From positions 17,583-81,582 of the forward strand of contig JAPOQN010000032.1 in the NCBI GenBank assembly GCA_026710655.1: a DNA stretch of 64,000 bases. The letters run 5' to 3'. Origin of the DNA: Chloroflexota bacterium. GTDB lineage: Bacteria > Chloroflexota > Dehalococcoidia > Tepidiformales > Tepidiformaceae. The position numbers were made by a program, and so were the translations under genes. Below are positions 1-7,907 of the stretch, piece after piece (positions within the stretch are counted from its first letter, which is position 1; each line of letters starts with the position of its first letter). The notes under the pieces were generated by a model. That model saw only the letters and a program-made list of their open reading frames with translations, did not search any database and was not told the DNA's origin.

Positions 1-467
1 TCGGCCTCATCTTCGGCCTCGCCTCCGCCATCGACATGGTCATGTTCTATCCCGTGGGCATGGTGATGGACCGCTGGGGGCGGAAGTGGGCCATCGTTCC
101 CAGCCTCGTCGTGCTTTCCGCCAGCCTCCTCCTCATGCCCCTCACGGGAGGGTTCGGGTCGTTCCTGCTGGTGGGGCTGCTCTCCGGCTTCGGGAACGGG
201 CTGGGAAGTGGGGCTGTCATGACCCTCGGCGCCGACCTCGCCCCGCTCGACGCAGCGGGCGAGTTCCTTGGGCTCTGGCGCCTCGTGGGGGACGTGGGCG
301 CTGTCGCGGCGCCGCCGGTGGTGGGCGGACTCGCGGCTGTGCTCACGCTGGGGACCGCCGCCGCCGCGACGGGCGGGATCGGTCTCCTCGGCGGGGGCGT
401 CATGCTCTTGCTCGTGCGCGAGACGCTTACGCGGTCGTCCGGCGGCGACCGCGCCTCCCCCGGCTAG
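1..467 (+). CDS. MFS transporter, C-terminal part (gene cut by window edge)
   Basis: The frame is open from the first bases, so this is the last ~155 residues of a longer membrane permease. The visible part has about five hydrophobic helices. The first loop reads GMVMDRWGRKW, which fits the G-x(3)-D-R-x-G-R/K loop motif of the major facilitator superfamily, so this is probably the second six-helix half. Later glycine-rich helices (for example GFGNGLGSGAV) are also typical. The substrate cannot be told from this half. The stop codon overlaps by four bases the end of the exonuclease gene coming from the other strand, so the two are convergent with no room for a separate terminator. Confidence 0.8.
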   Translation, partial: GLIFGLASAIDMVMFYPVGMVMDRWGRKWAIVPSLVVLSASLLLMPLTGGFGSFLLVGLLSGFGNGLGSGAVMTLGADLAPLDAAGEFLGLWRLVGDVGAVAAPPVVGGLAAVLTLGTAAAATGGIGLLGGGVMLLLVRETLTRSSGGDRASPG

Positions 468-1237
468 AGGTCGAGCTCGATGCCTACGGGGCAGTGGTCC
501 GAGCCGAGCGCCTCGCGCTCGATGAAGGCGCTGCGCACCTTCGGCAGCAAGTCCTCGCTCACGAACACGTAGTCGATGCGCCAGCCGATGTTCCGCTCCC
601 GCCGCTGCCGCCACGGGTCCCAGTAGCTGTAGGCGTCGGTCTGGTCGGGGTGCAGCGCCCGGAATGTATCGACGAATCCGCTCGCGACCACGCGGTCGAC
701 CCACTCCCGCTCGACCGGCAGGAAACCGGTCTCCTTCTCGTTCGGACGAGCCACGTCAATCTCTGCGTGAGCCACGTTCAGGTCGCCCATGAAGACGACG
801 CTCCGGCCTTCGTCCCGGAGCGCCGCGATGCGTTCGAGGAAGGCCTCGTAGTAGGCCAGCTTGAAGTCGAGCCGCGCGAGCTTGCGCCCGGCGTTCGGGA
901 AGTACGAGGTGAGCAGCACGAACTCCCCGAAGTCCGCCTCGATCACGCGCCCCTCGCGCTCGAACTCGGGCGTCTCCAGGCCGAGGCGCAGGCTCTCGGG
1001 CGGCCGCTTCGCCAGGAGCAGGGCGCCGCTGTAGCCCGCCTTCTCGGCGGAGTGCCAGGTGGCGTCGTAGCCGGCCTCGAGCCAGGGGTGCTCCTCTACC
1101 TGCTCGGGGCGCGCCTTCACTTCCTGCAGCCCTGCGATGTCCGGCGACGTCCCATCGAGCCAGGCCTGGAACAACCCCGAGCTGAGGCCGGCTCGCAGGC
1201 CGTTCACGTTCCAGGAGCAGATACGCAGGGTCGCCAT
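464..1237 (-). CDS. xth: Exodeoxyribonuclease III (AP endonuclease family)
   Basis: A 257-residue protein of the exonuclease-endonuclease-phosphatase fold, full length for the family. It should cut DNA at abasic sites and remove 3'-blocking groups in base-excision repair. Visible family motifs are the N-terminal SWNVNGLRAG, the metal-binding glutamate in LQEVKA (about residue 39), the GDLNVAH segment with catalytic Asp and Asn (about 150), and the C-terminal catalytic GSDHCPVG. RIDYVFVSEDL precedes the last motif, as usual. The ATG start puts the first strand immediately at the N-terminus, matching the family. It may be cotranscribed with the membrane protein gene that ends three bases upstream. 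Confidence 0.92.
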   Translation of the reverse strand: MATLRICSWNVNGLRAGLSSGLFQAWLDGTSPDIAGLQEVKARPEQVEEHPWLEAGYDATWHSAEKAGYSGALLLAKRPPESLRLGLETPEFEREGRVIEADFGEFVLLTSYFPNAGRKLARLDFKLAYYEAFLERIAALRDEGRSVVFMGDLNVAHAEIDVARPNEKETGFLPVEREWVDRVVASGFVDTFRALHPDQTDAYSYWDPWRQRRERNIGWRIDYVFVSEDLLPKVRSAFIEREALGSDHCPVGIELDL

Positions 1238-1240
1238 CGC

Positions 1241-1975
1241 CTACAGGAACTGCCGCGCGACTACGATGACCGCGGCGCTTACGCCCGACACGACCAGGTA
1301 CTCCGCCACCGTCGAGGGCGTCAGGTCTTCGTCGAGGAGGTGGTGGACCAGCCCGGTCGCGACGTAAAACCCGATAATCATGAGGGCGCCCGTGAGCAGG
1401 TCGTCGAGCGGGAAGTAGTAGAGGGCGATGCGCAGCTCCGCCAGCGACACGCCGATCGCCAGCGCCGCCAGCACCGAGGATGCGCCCCTCCCGCGGCTCT
1501 CCCGCAGCAGGTCGAGCGCCAGGGCGAAGCTCAATACGCCCACCGCTGCCGTCGAGGCGGGCAGGCTCAGGTCGCGCGTGAAGAACACCGTGAAGAGCGC
1601 CAGCGCCGCCAGGTAGGTGACCACCGCCAGCACGAGGCGCATCGACCCGAAGAGCCGTTGCGCCGGTGAGATGGTGTGGTACTCGGCGTAGAGCAGGAGG
1701 CCGGTGGCCGCCCCCGCCGCCAGCCCCGCCACCATGCGTCCGTAGCCATCGACCGCTTCGTCGATGAACAGGCCCGCGCCCAGCACTGCCACCAGTGGCA
1801 GGAGGGCGTAGCTGAGGGCGCCGAGGTGGCTTCCGCTCCATTCCGGGTGGCTGCGCACCGCCCCCTCGACCGAAGCCGCCGTGATGAGGGCCGTGAGCGC
1901 CAGGATCCAGTGCTGTTCGGGCCGGATGTTGAGGTAGGCCGCCAGGCCCGCCATCGCGAGCAGCCCCAGCACCAC
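1241..1975 (-). CDS. Multi-pass membrane protein of unknown function
   Basis: About 244 residues with roughly seven to eight hydrophobic segments alternating with short charged loops; no catalytic motif or known family recognised. A GTG start is used here (two GTG codons in a row). The frame is also open upstream without a stop as far as the TAG codon of the preceding amidohydrolase gene, because both lie in the same frame only 21 codons apart. No good ribosome binding site is visible before the GTG, so translation may depend on the upstream gene. Its end is three bases from the exonuclease III start, so these genes look like one minus-strand transcript. Confidence 0.6.
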   Translation of the reverse strand: MVLGLLAMAGLAAYLNIRPEQHWILALTALITAASVEGAVRSHPEWSGSHLGALSYALLPLVAVLGAGLFIDEAVDGYGRMVAGLAAGAATGLLLYAEYHTISPAQRLFGSMRLVLAVVTYLAALALFTVFFTRDLSLPASTAAVGVLSFALALDLLRESRGRGASSVLAALAIGVSLAELRIALYYFPLDDLLTGALMIIGFYVATGLVHHLLDEDLTPSTVAEYLVVSGVSAAVIVVARQFL

Positions 1976-2038
1976 GGCGCGGCCCGTCGCGCTCAGGGCG
2001 GGGATGGGTGGCTCGGCGCGGGCTTCGGCTTCCAGTGC

Positions 2039-2920
2039 CTACTCCTCCGCCAGCGTGGGCTCCTCGAACCCGTAGATCTCCGCCGCATTCCCCCACCAGA
2101 GGCGTTCGCGATCCCCCTCGGAGAGCTGCAGCTCGTCGTAGATCGCCTCGAACCGGTCGATGTGCTCGCGGATATCGTCCATGCCGCAGTCCGAACCGAA
2201 CACCAGCTTCTCGATGCCGATCTCGTGCCCGATGAGCCGCAGTTCCACCGCGTGCCGCTCGATCGTCTCGCCGCCGCTCATATCAAAGGCCACGTTCGCA
2301 CGCCAGCGCGCCACGGAGCTCGCGTACTCGTAGTTGCCCTGGTTGCCCAGGTGCGCGCCGATGATGCGAAGGTCGGGGAAGCGCTGCGCGATCGTGTCCA
2401 GCTCCTGGGGCGTCATGCGCTTCGCCGAGACATCGCGCATCGGCCAGCGGCCGCGCATCTCCTGCATACGCTTGAACGTCGCCGCCGCCTGCGGGTCGCG
2501 CCGAGGATGCGTGATCGAATAGTCGATGCCCCCGCCGATGACGCCCATGTGGAACAGGATGGGCATCCCCAGCCGCTCCGCCGCCGCGTAGGCGGGAAGG
2601 TAGTCGGGTTCGTCGTAGGGACGCGCCACGCCGATCAGCTTCAGCCCGCGGTACCCCATCGCGTGCAGTTCCTCGACCTCGTCGCGGCCGATCACCTCGG
2701 GGTCGATCATGGCCACCGGCACGAACAGGTCGGGGTAGCCCTTCAGGATTTCGATGCCGCGCTCGTAGCCCGGACCGAAGCGCCCGCCCGTGAGCACGCA
2801 GCCCTTCGTGATGCCCGCCGAGGTCGCGACCTCGGCCAGGCGCTCGATCATCGGCGCCGGGTCGGCGTCGGGCTTCTCCCAGTCGCGCGGGAAGTGGATG
2901 TGGACGTCGAAAATCTTCAT
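2039..2920 (-). CDS. Amidohydrolase family protein (amidohydrolase_2 type)
   Basis: A 293-residue TIM-barrel metallohydrolase. It opens with MKIFDVHIHFPRDW, whose H-x-H pair is the first metal-ligand motif of the amidohydrolase superfamily. Further features are IIGAHLGNQGNYE (metal-binding His on a middle strand) and KLVFGSDCGM near the C-terminus (final Asp). This layout resembles the 2-pyrone-4,6-dicarboxylate lactonase / decarboxylase-like group acting on small acids. The frame extends 36 codons upstream, but the ATG at 2920 places the H-x-H motif where relatives have it. Substrate is unknown; the surrounding acyl-CoA genes suggest a carboxylic acid. It precedes the membrane protein gene on the same strand. 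Confidence 0.82.
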   Translation of the reverse strand: MKIFDVHIHFPRDWEKPDADPAPMIERLAEVATSAGITKGCVLTGGRFGPGYERGIEILKGYPDLFVPVAMIDPEVIGRDEVEELHAMGYRGLKLIGVARPYDEPDYLPAYAAAERLGMPILFHMGVIGGGIDYSITHPRRDPQAAATFKRMQEMRGRWPMRDVSAKRMTPQELDTIAQRFPDLRIIGAHLGNQGNYEYASSVARWRANVAFDMSGGETIERHAVELRLIGHEIGIEKLVFGSDCGMDDIREHIDRFEAIYDELQLSEGDRERLWWGNAAEIYGFEEPTLAEE

Positions 2921-2990
2921 CGCGGGGACGCCCGTGGGCGTTCGGGAAAGTGTAGCACGCGCTCCCTTCCTCCCCAGGATGCCGCCCGCC

Positions 2991-3833
2991 CTAGAAGACC
3001 CGCTCGGCGAACTCCTCGAGTGCTCCAATGGCCTCCCGCGATGAGCGCCAGAGGGTCACGACCACGCGGTTGACCCCCGCCTCCTCCAGCGCCTCCGCGT
3101 CCGCGCGGGTCATCGTGGCAGAACCGCCGACGGTCACGTCGAAGGGCTGGTCGGCGCGGCCGTAGCGCTCGCGCAGCTCGGTGAGCCTGGCGATGTGCTC
3201 GCGGGCGCTCTCGGGCGTGTGGCGCAGCGCGTACCAGCCGTCACCGAACCGTGCCGCGCGACGCAGGGCCGCCGGCGTCTCGCCCCCCACGAGGATGGGC
3301 GGGTGCGGCTTCTGGAACGGCTTCGGCTCGAACACCGCCGGACCGAGGTCGTAGTGCTCGCCGTGGAACTCTGGCTCCGGCTCCGTCCACAGCGCCCGCA
3401 GCATCTGGATGCACTCGTCCGTGCGCGCTCCCCGCGTGTGGAACTCGAGCCCGACCTGGTCGAACTCCTCCTCCAGCCAGCCAGCCCCCACCCCGAATAG
3501 CACGCGCCCCCGCGAGAGGTAGTCGAGGTCGGCCACGCGCTTCGCCGTCTGCACGGGTTCACGCAGGGGCAGGATGTAAACCGCGGTCCCGAAGCGGATG
3601 GTCGTCGTGTGCGAGGCGATGTACGTGAACACCGTGAGCCCGTCCATGAACGGCCAGCGCGGGTCGAGCGGGGCCTGCCCGTCCTCCGCATAGGGGTAGG
3701 TGGAGGGCATCTCCGGCGGGAAGATCAGGTGGTCTGGCCGCCACAGCGACTCGAACCCGAGCTCTTCCGCCTTCTGCGCCGCTGCGATCAGCGCCTCGCC
3801 CCGTATGCCGTGGATGACCGTGCCGAACTTCAT
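2991..3833 (-). CDS. LLM class F420-dependent oxidoreductase
   Basis: A 280-residue luciferase-like monooxygenase-fold protein, a family that mostly uses coenzyme F420 in this kind of genome. The N-terminus (MKFGTVIHGI) and the signature GRVLFGVGAGWLEEEF are characteristic, as is PKPFQKPHPPILVGGETPAALRRAARFGDGWY in pieces around residues 170-200. The substrate is not predictable. The fused FO synthase at 30360-32789 supports F420 availability. The gene overlaps the thiolase gene upstream by four bases (ATGA), so the two are translationally coupled and this is the distal gene of the acyl-CoA operon; its job may be oxidation or reduction of an acyl or ketone intermediate. Confidence 0.88.
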   Translation of the reverse strand: MKFGTVIHGIRGEALIAAAQKAEELGFESLWRPDHLIFPPEMPSTYPYAEDGQAPLDPRWPFMDGLTVFTYIASHTTTIRFGTAVYILPLREPVQTAKRVADLDYLSRGRVLFGVGAGWLEEEFDQVGLEFHTRGARTDECIQMLRALWTEPEPEFHGEHYDLGPAVFEPKPFQKPHPPILVGGETPAALRRAARFGDGWYALRHTPESAREHIARLTELRERYGRADQPFDVTVGGSATMTRADAEALEEAGVNRVVVTLWRSSREAIGALEEFAERVF

Positions 3834-5017
3834 GCCCGCGCCTCCCTGCTGAAGATAAGCCCGCCACTGGCGAGTGACCCCGCCCCAACGGTCGCGACGG
3901 TGTGCGCCGCTCCCTCGATCTGCCGCGCCCCCGCCCGCCCCGTGACTTGCAGCACCGCTTCGGCGATCTGCGCCATACCGTGCAGCCGGCCCTCCCCCAA
4001 CGAGCAGCCGGAGGTGTTCAGCGGCAGCTCACCGTCAAGCGCCGTCGCCCCCGAGGCGATGTAGTTCGCCGCCTCCCCGCGCTTCACGAACCCCAGCGCC
4101 TCCAGCCACACGTAGAGGAAGATGCTGAAGCCGTCGTACAGCATGGCCACGTCGATGTCGTCTGGCCCGAGGCCCGCCGAGGCCCACAGCTTCTTCCCCA
4201 TCGCCGTTCCGCCATCCCACATGTTCTCGGAGTCGGTGAAGCCGCCACGCGTCGGCCAGGTCGTCTGCGCGTGGCCCGTGATGTAGGCGGGCGGCTGGGC
4301 GAGGTCGCGCGCCCGTTCGGCGCTCGCCAGCACCACCGCCACGCAGCCGTCCACGGGGATATCGCAGTCGTACAGGCAGAAGGGGTCGGCCACCATGGGC
4401 GCGTCCAGGTAGTCCTCCACCGTGAGCGGGGTTCCGTGCCAGTAGGCCTTCGGATTGAGCTGCGTGTTCTCGCGGTTCTGCACGATGAACGCCGCCATGT
4501 CCTCGCGCGTCGAGCCGTGGTCGTGCATGTACTTCCGCAGCGCGACCGACTGCCAGGCCGCCGGCATGGTGAACCCGTAGGGCGCCCGGAACTGGTGCTC
4601 CCCTGCCGCTCTCGCCAGGGAGAAGTCGCTGTAGCGACCCTTGGGCACGTTCACCGCCCGCCAGACCAGCGCGTAGGTGCACGCCCCCGAGGCCACCGCT
4701 GCCGCTGCCGCCATGATCGTGTCGGGGCATAGCCCCGGGGTCTGGACGTGCCAGCGGATGTCGTGCTCCCGCCCCAGCAGCTGGGACATCTTCGGGACGG
4801 TCACGATGTCGATGCCTTCGAGGTCGCCCGTGTTGCCGTAGGCGGCGATGTTGGGAATGGTGCCGAGCCCGTCGATGTCGTCGATGGTGAGCCCCGCGTC
4901 GGCGGTCGCGGCTTCAGCCGCCTCGCGTGCGAAGTGCGCCAGCGGCCGCGGCGAACGCCGCTCAAGCTTCGAGTAGCCCACGCCCACGATCGCTGCCCGT
5001 CCCGAGAATCCGTCCAT
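3830..5017 (-). CDS. Thiolase-like (SCP-x / lipid-transfer type) acyl-CoA enzyme
   Basis: A 395-residue thiolase-fold protein of the SCP-x/nonspecific lipid-transfer group. Recognisable elements are the N-terminal AAIVGVGYSKLERRS, VAMLYDGFSIF (the YDxF motif) and LNTSGCSLGEGRLHGM, which replaces the GHP motif of classical thiolases. The region of the nucleophilic cysteine reads PGLCPDTIMAAA rather than the canonical serine/glycine-rich motif, so the Cys may or may not be catalytic. The next gene encodes a DUF35 protein, the partner such thiolase-like enzymes use. In actinobacterial steroid side-chain breakdown the Ltp2-ChsH2 pair is a retro-aldolase, so either thiolase or aldolase chemistry is possible. 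Confidence 0.85.
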   Translation of the reverse strand: MDGFSGRAAIVGVGYSKLERRSPRPLAHFAREAAEAATADAGLTIDDIDGLGTIPNIAAYGNTGDLEGIDIVTVPKMSQLLGREHDIRWHVQTPGLCPDTIMAAAAAVASGACTYALVWRAVNVPKGRYSDFSLARAAGEHQFRAPYGFTMPAAWQSVALRKYMHDHGSTREDMAAFIVQNRENTQLNPKAYWHGTPLTVEDYLDAPMVADPFCLYDCDIPVDGCVAVVLASAERARDLAQPPAYITGHAQTTWPTRGGFTDSENMWDGGTAMGKKLWASAGLGPDDIDVAMLYDGFSIFLYVWLEALGFVKRGEAANYIASGATALDGELPLNTSGCSLGEGRLHGMAQIAEAVLQVTGRAGARQIEGAAHTVATVGAGSLASGGLIFSREARA

Positions 5018-5020
5018 GGC

Positions 5021-5455
5021 TCAGTCCTCCCCGTCCGGTTCGAACTGGGGCAGCGCAATGTCCTCGGTCAGCCGCTCGAACGTGACCCGCAGCGGCATGC
5101 CGATGCGCACGTCCTCGGGCCCCACGTTGACGACGTTCGCGACCAGTACGAGCCGCTCCTGCTCGATCAGCTCGATGATGCCGATCACATACGGCTCGTC
5201 CTCGGCGAAACCCGCGGTAACGTTGTCCCGCACGACCGTGTGCGTGTAGACCCGCGCCTTCCCGCTCACCTCGCGGAACTCCAGGTCCGGAGTCTGGCAG
5301 CGGGGGCAGAGGGCCTCCGGTGGGTGCACGTAGTAGTCGCAGGCCTCGCAGTGCTGGATGGCGAGCACGCCCCGGTTGGCCGCCTCCCAGAACGGCGCCG
5401 TCACCTCGTCCGGGACCGGCACGGGTTTGATGGCGGGTGCGCCCTCGCTGCTCAT
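5021..5455 (-). CDS. DUF35 protein: zinc ribbon plus OB-fold, partner of the thiolase-like enzyme
   Basis: A 144-residue protein with the classic DUF35 build: an N-terminal helix, a four-cysteine rubredoxin-like zinc ribbon (C-E-A-C ... C-P-R-C, about residues 37-57), then an acyl-CoA-binding OB fold (GKARVYTHTVV, IGIIELIEQERLVLVANV). Proteins of this type act as obligate partners of thiolase-like and HMG-CoA-synthase-like enzymes, holding the acyl-CoA. The thiolase-like gene follows three bases downstream, and the start codon overlaps the stop of the upstream CoA-transferase gene (ATGA). This tight spacing supports a physical complex with the thiolase-like protein. Confidence 0.9.
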   Translation of the reverse strand: MSSEGAPAIKPVPVPDEVTAPFWEAANRGVLAIQHCEACDYYVHPPEALCPRCQTPDLEFREVSGKARVYTHTVVRDNVTAGFAEDEPYVIGIIELIEQERLVLVANVVNVGPEDVRIGMPLRVTFERLTEDIALPQFEPDGED

Positions 5456-6630
5456 GTGGTGTCGCCCTCGCCGCGGATGGCATCGCCGTGTTCATCGAGG
5501 TGTGGGGCGCGCCGTCGCGGGCGCACCTCTGAGTGTTGCGCGACGAAGGCGCTGCCGGCGTAGGGCAGCACCCCTTCGGGCTCGCCGTGGTCCAGCTCGA
5601 TCCAGAAGTCGCGGGCTGCCAGGTGGGGGTCGTCGAGCAGGTCCTCGGGGTTGAGGATGGCGCTGAAGATGAGCGCCCGCGCCTGCGCCCCGTGGAAGAT
5701 CTCGTCCGCCGTCTTCGTCGCCACGAACCTGCCGATGACCTCCGAGATGTGGTCGGCCTCTTCGCGGAAAATCTCCGGGACGAAGTACTTCGGGTCGGTC
5801 AGGTCCTCGGCCATGCCGTGCTCGTCCAGCCACGAGACGAGCCCCTCCCAGGCGCGCGGGCTCACGTTCACAAGCTGCGCGTTGATGTAGCGGCCGTCCG
5901 CCGCCCGGTGCTGCCAGGCGGGGGTCGGCGCGACGCTCGCGTGCCGCCCCGTGCGCCGGGTGACCACCTTGCCGGTGTAGTCGAACTGGGGCAGCGCGTT
6001 CTCCGTCATCCCGGAGCAGGCGTCGTGGACGGAGAGGTCGATGAACGTGCCCGTGCCCGCCTGCAACGCCGCCAGCGCTGCGATGAACGCCCAGCTTCCC
6101 GCCATGTGCCCCGCCTGGTTGCCCTGGCCGTTAATCGGCGGACTCGCGGGCATGTCGTCGTAGCCGTTCATCATCATCTGCCCGCCGAGCGCCTGGTGGA
6201 CGAGGTCGCTCCCCCGCCAAGAGGCCAGCGGCCCCTCCTGCCCGAACGGCGTGAGCGCCACGTGCACGAGCCCTTCGTTGGCCGCCGCGATCGCGTCGCG
6301 GGTCAGCCCCAGCCCCGCAAGCCCACCCGCCTCGCTCCCGTCCAGGAGCACGTCCGCCCCCGCCAGCAGTCGCAGGAACGCCTCGCGTTCCTCCCCGTCG
6401 GTCAGGTCGAGGACAACGCTCTCCTTGTCCGTGTTGTAGTGCCAGAAGTGCAGGCTCGACTCCGCCTCCTCACGCCCGCGGAACCACGGTGCGTAGCCTC
6501 GCGTCTCTGCGCCGCCGGGCGGCTCCACCAGCACCACCCGCGCCCCCGCCTGCGCGAAGAGCTTGCCGCACCATTCCGTGCGCGGCCCCGCCAGCTCCAC
6601 GACCGTCAGGTGCTCAAGCGTCCCTGTCAT
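5452..6630 (-). CDS. Family III CoA-transferase (CaiB/BaiF)
   Basis: A 392-residue family III CoA-transferase, which moves CoA between carboxylic acids through an aspartyl-CoA intermediate. The N-terminus LEHLTVVELAGPRTEWCGKL carries the usual CoA-binding beginning. FIDLSVHDACSGM contains the Asp expected at the nucleophile position (about 169-equivalent). The ATG at 6630 was chosen because it overlaps the upstream gene's stop and begins directly before the conserved strand; 42 more codons are open upstream but look non-native. It is one of two adjacent CoA-transferase genes, with overlaps on both sides, so it is part of a tightly coupled operon. The acid substrate is unknown. Confidence 0.88.
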   Translation of the reverse strand: MTGTLEHLTVVELAGPRTEWCGKLFAQAGARVVLVEPPGGAETRGYAPWFRGREEAESSLHFWHYNTDKESVVLDLTDGEEREAFLRLLAGADVLLDGSEAGGLAGLGLTRDAIAAANEGLVHVALTPFGQEGPLASWRGSDLVHQALGGQMMMNGYDDMPASPPINGQGNQAGHMAGSWAFIAALAALQAGTGTFIDLSVHDACSGMTENALPQFDYTGKVVTRRTGRHASVAPTPAWQHRAADGRYINAQLVNVSPRAWEGLVSWLDEHGMAEDLTDPKYFVPEIFREEADHISEVIGRFVATKTADEIFHGAQARALIFSAILNPEDLLDDPHLAARDFWIELDHGEPEGVLPYAGSAFVAQHSEVRPRRRAPHLDEHGDAIRGEGDTT

Positions 6631-7904
6631 GCGCGCTGCGCCTCCTCCAGCGTGATCGCGTCGTCGATGATGGCGTCCGCCTTCAGTTGCTCCAGCCGCT
6701 CCTCCGGGTAGCCCAGCAGGTCGCGCAGGACGTCGCGCGTGTCCGCGCCCAGCCACGGCGAGGGCGTCTGCACCCCCACTTCGAAGCCGTCCATCTGCAC
6801 GGGGATGTCCTCGTACCGCTTCTCCCCCAGCACCGGGTCGTCGAGCGTCGTGTAGAGCTCGCGGAAAGCGAGCTGCGGGTCGCCATGCACCTTGTCCTCG
6901 ACCGTCTGCGCGACCCCCGCGGGCACACCCGCTTCCTGCAGCGCGACCATCGCCTCGCGGGCGTTACGATCGCGCGTCCACGCCTCGATGCGCGCGTCGA
7001 CCTCGTCCTCGTGCGCGAGCCGCCCCGCCAGCGTCGCCAGGTCTCCGCGCTCCGCAAGGTCGTCCGCCCCCAGCACCCGGCACAGCGCCGACCACTCCTC
7101 CGGCTCCCGCACCGAGATCGCCAGCCACGAGTCCTCCCCCCGGCAGCGGTAGGCGTTGTTCGGACAGAAGTTGCCGTACAGGTCGCGGTTGCCCTTCGGT
7201 CGCACCTGCGCCCCGTTCATGGCGACATCGAGCAGCATCGGCCCAAGCAGGGCGCATCCATGCTGGCTCTGCCCGGCGTCGAAGAACTCGCCCTCGCCGG
7301 TCGCCCGCCGCCGCTCCAGCCCCTTCAGGATGGCGGCCGCGTTCATGACGGCGCCCATGTGGTCCATGTAGGAGAAGCCCCAGCCAGCGGGCTCGCGGTC
7401 TGGTAGGCCCGAGGTCGCCGTCAGGCCGCTGTACGCCTGCGCCGTCGGCCCGACCGAGCGGTAGCCAGCGTACGGACCGGTCTGCCCGAACCCCGAGGCC
7501 GACAGGTAGATGATGTCCGGGCGGATGGCGCGCACCGACTCGTAGTCGAGTCCCCAGCGCTTCATCACGCCGGGCGAGAAGCTCTCCGCGATCACATCGC
7601 AGTGTGGGATCAGCTCTCGCGCGATGTCCTTGCCGGCGTCCGTCGACATGTCGATGGCGACGCTCCGCTTGCCCACGTTGATCTGCGCGAAGAAGCCGCC
7701 CCGGTTCATCCCCGGACGCCCGTCCGCGTGCGGCCCCGAGAGCCGCAGGAAGTCGAGCGCGGGCGGGTGCGGCCACTCGATTCGCAGGATCTCCGCCCCC
7801 AGCGTTGCGAGGATGCGGGTCGAGCCCGCCCCCGCCAGGTGCCGCGTGAAGTCGAGCACGCGGATGCCGTCGAGGGGGCCGGGCAGGGAGCCGCTCGCCG
7901 GCAT
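6627..7904 (-). CDS. Family III CoA-transferase (CaiB/BaiF), nucleophile Asp apparently absent
   Basis: A 425-residue family III CoA-transferase with the expected start GIRVLDFTRHLAGAGSTRIL, the ADVLL-type segment represented by HCDVIAESFSPGVMKRWGL, and the glycine-rich LSASGFGQTGPYAGY. Where relatives read IDLSxxD, this protein reads FFDAGQSQHG; by eye alignment the nucleophilic Asp is Gln or Ser. It may therefore be a subunit of a heteromeric transferase with the adjacent gene product, or work differently. The genes overlap by four bases, consistent with stoichiometric expression. The start is an ATG four bases inside the gap to the phosphotransferase gene. Confidence 0.85.
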   Translation of the reverse strand: MPASGSLPGPLDGIRVLDFTRHLAGAGSTRILATLGAEILRIEWPHPPALDFLRLSGPHADGRPGMNRGGFFAQINVGKRSVAIDMSTDAGKDIARELIPHCDVIAESFSPGVMKRWGLDYESVRAIRPDIIYLSASGFGQTGPYAGYRSVGPTAQAYSGLTATSGLPDREPAGWGFSYMDHMGAVMNAAAILKGLERRRATGEGEFFDAGQSQHGCALLGPMLLDVAMNGAQVRPKGNRDLYGNFCPNNAYRCRGEDSWLAISVREPEEWSALCRVLGADDLAERGDLATLAGRLAHEDEVDARIEAWTRDRNAREAMVALQEAGVPAGVAQTVEDKVHGDPQLAFRELYTTLDDPVLGEKRYEDIPVQMDGFEVGVQTPSPWLGADTRDVLRDLLGYPEERLEQLKADAIIDDAITLEEAQRA

Positions 7905-7907
7905 GCC

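Noticed and set aside
86..1669. A 527-codon open frame on the plus strand
   Set aside because: It crosses the real MFS, exonuclease III and membrane protein genes and is a product of high GC.
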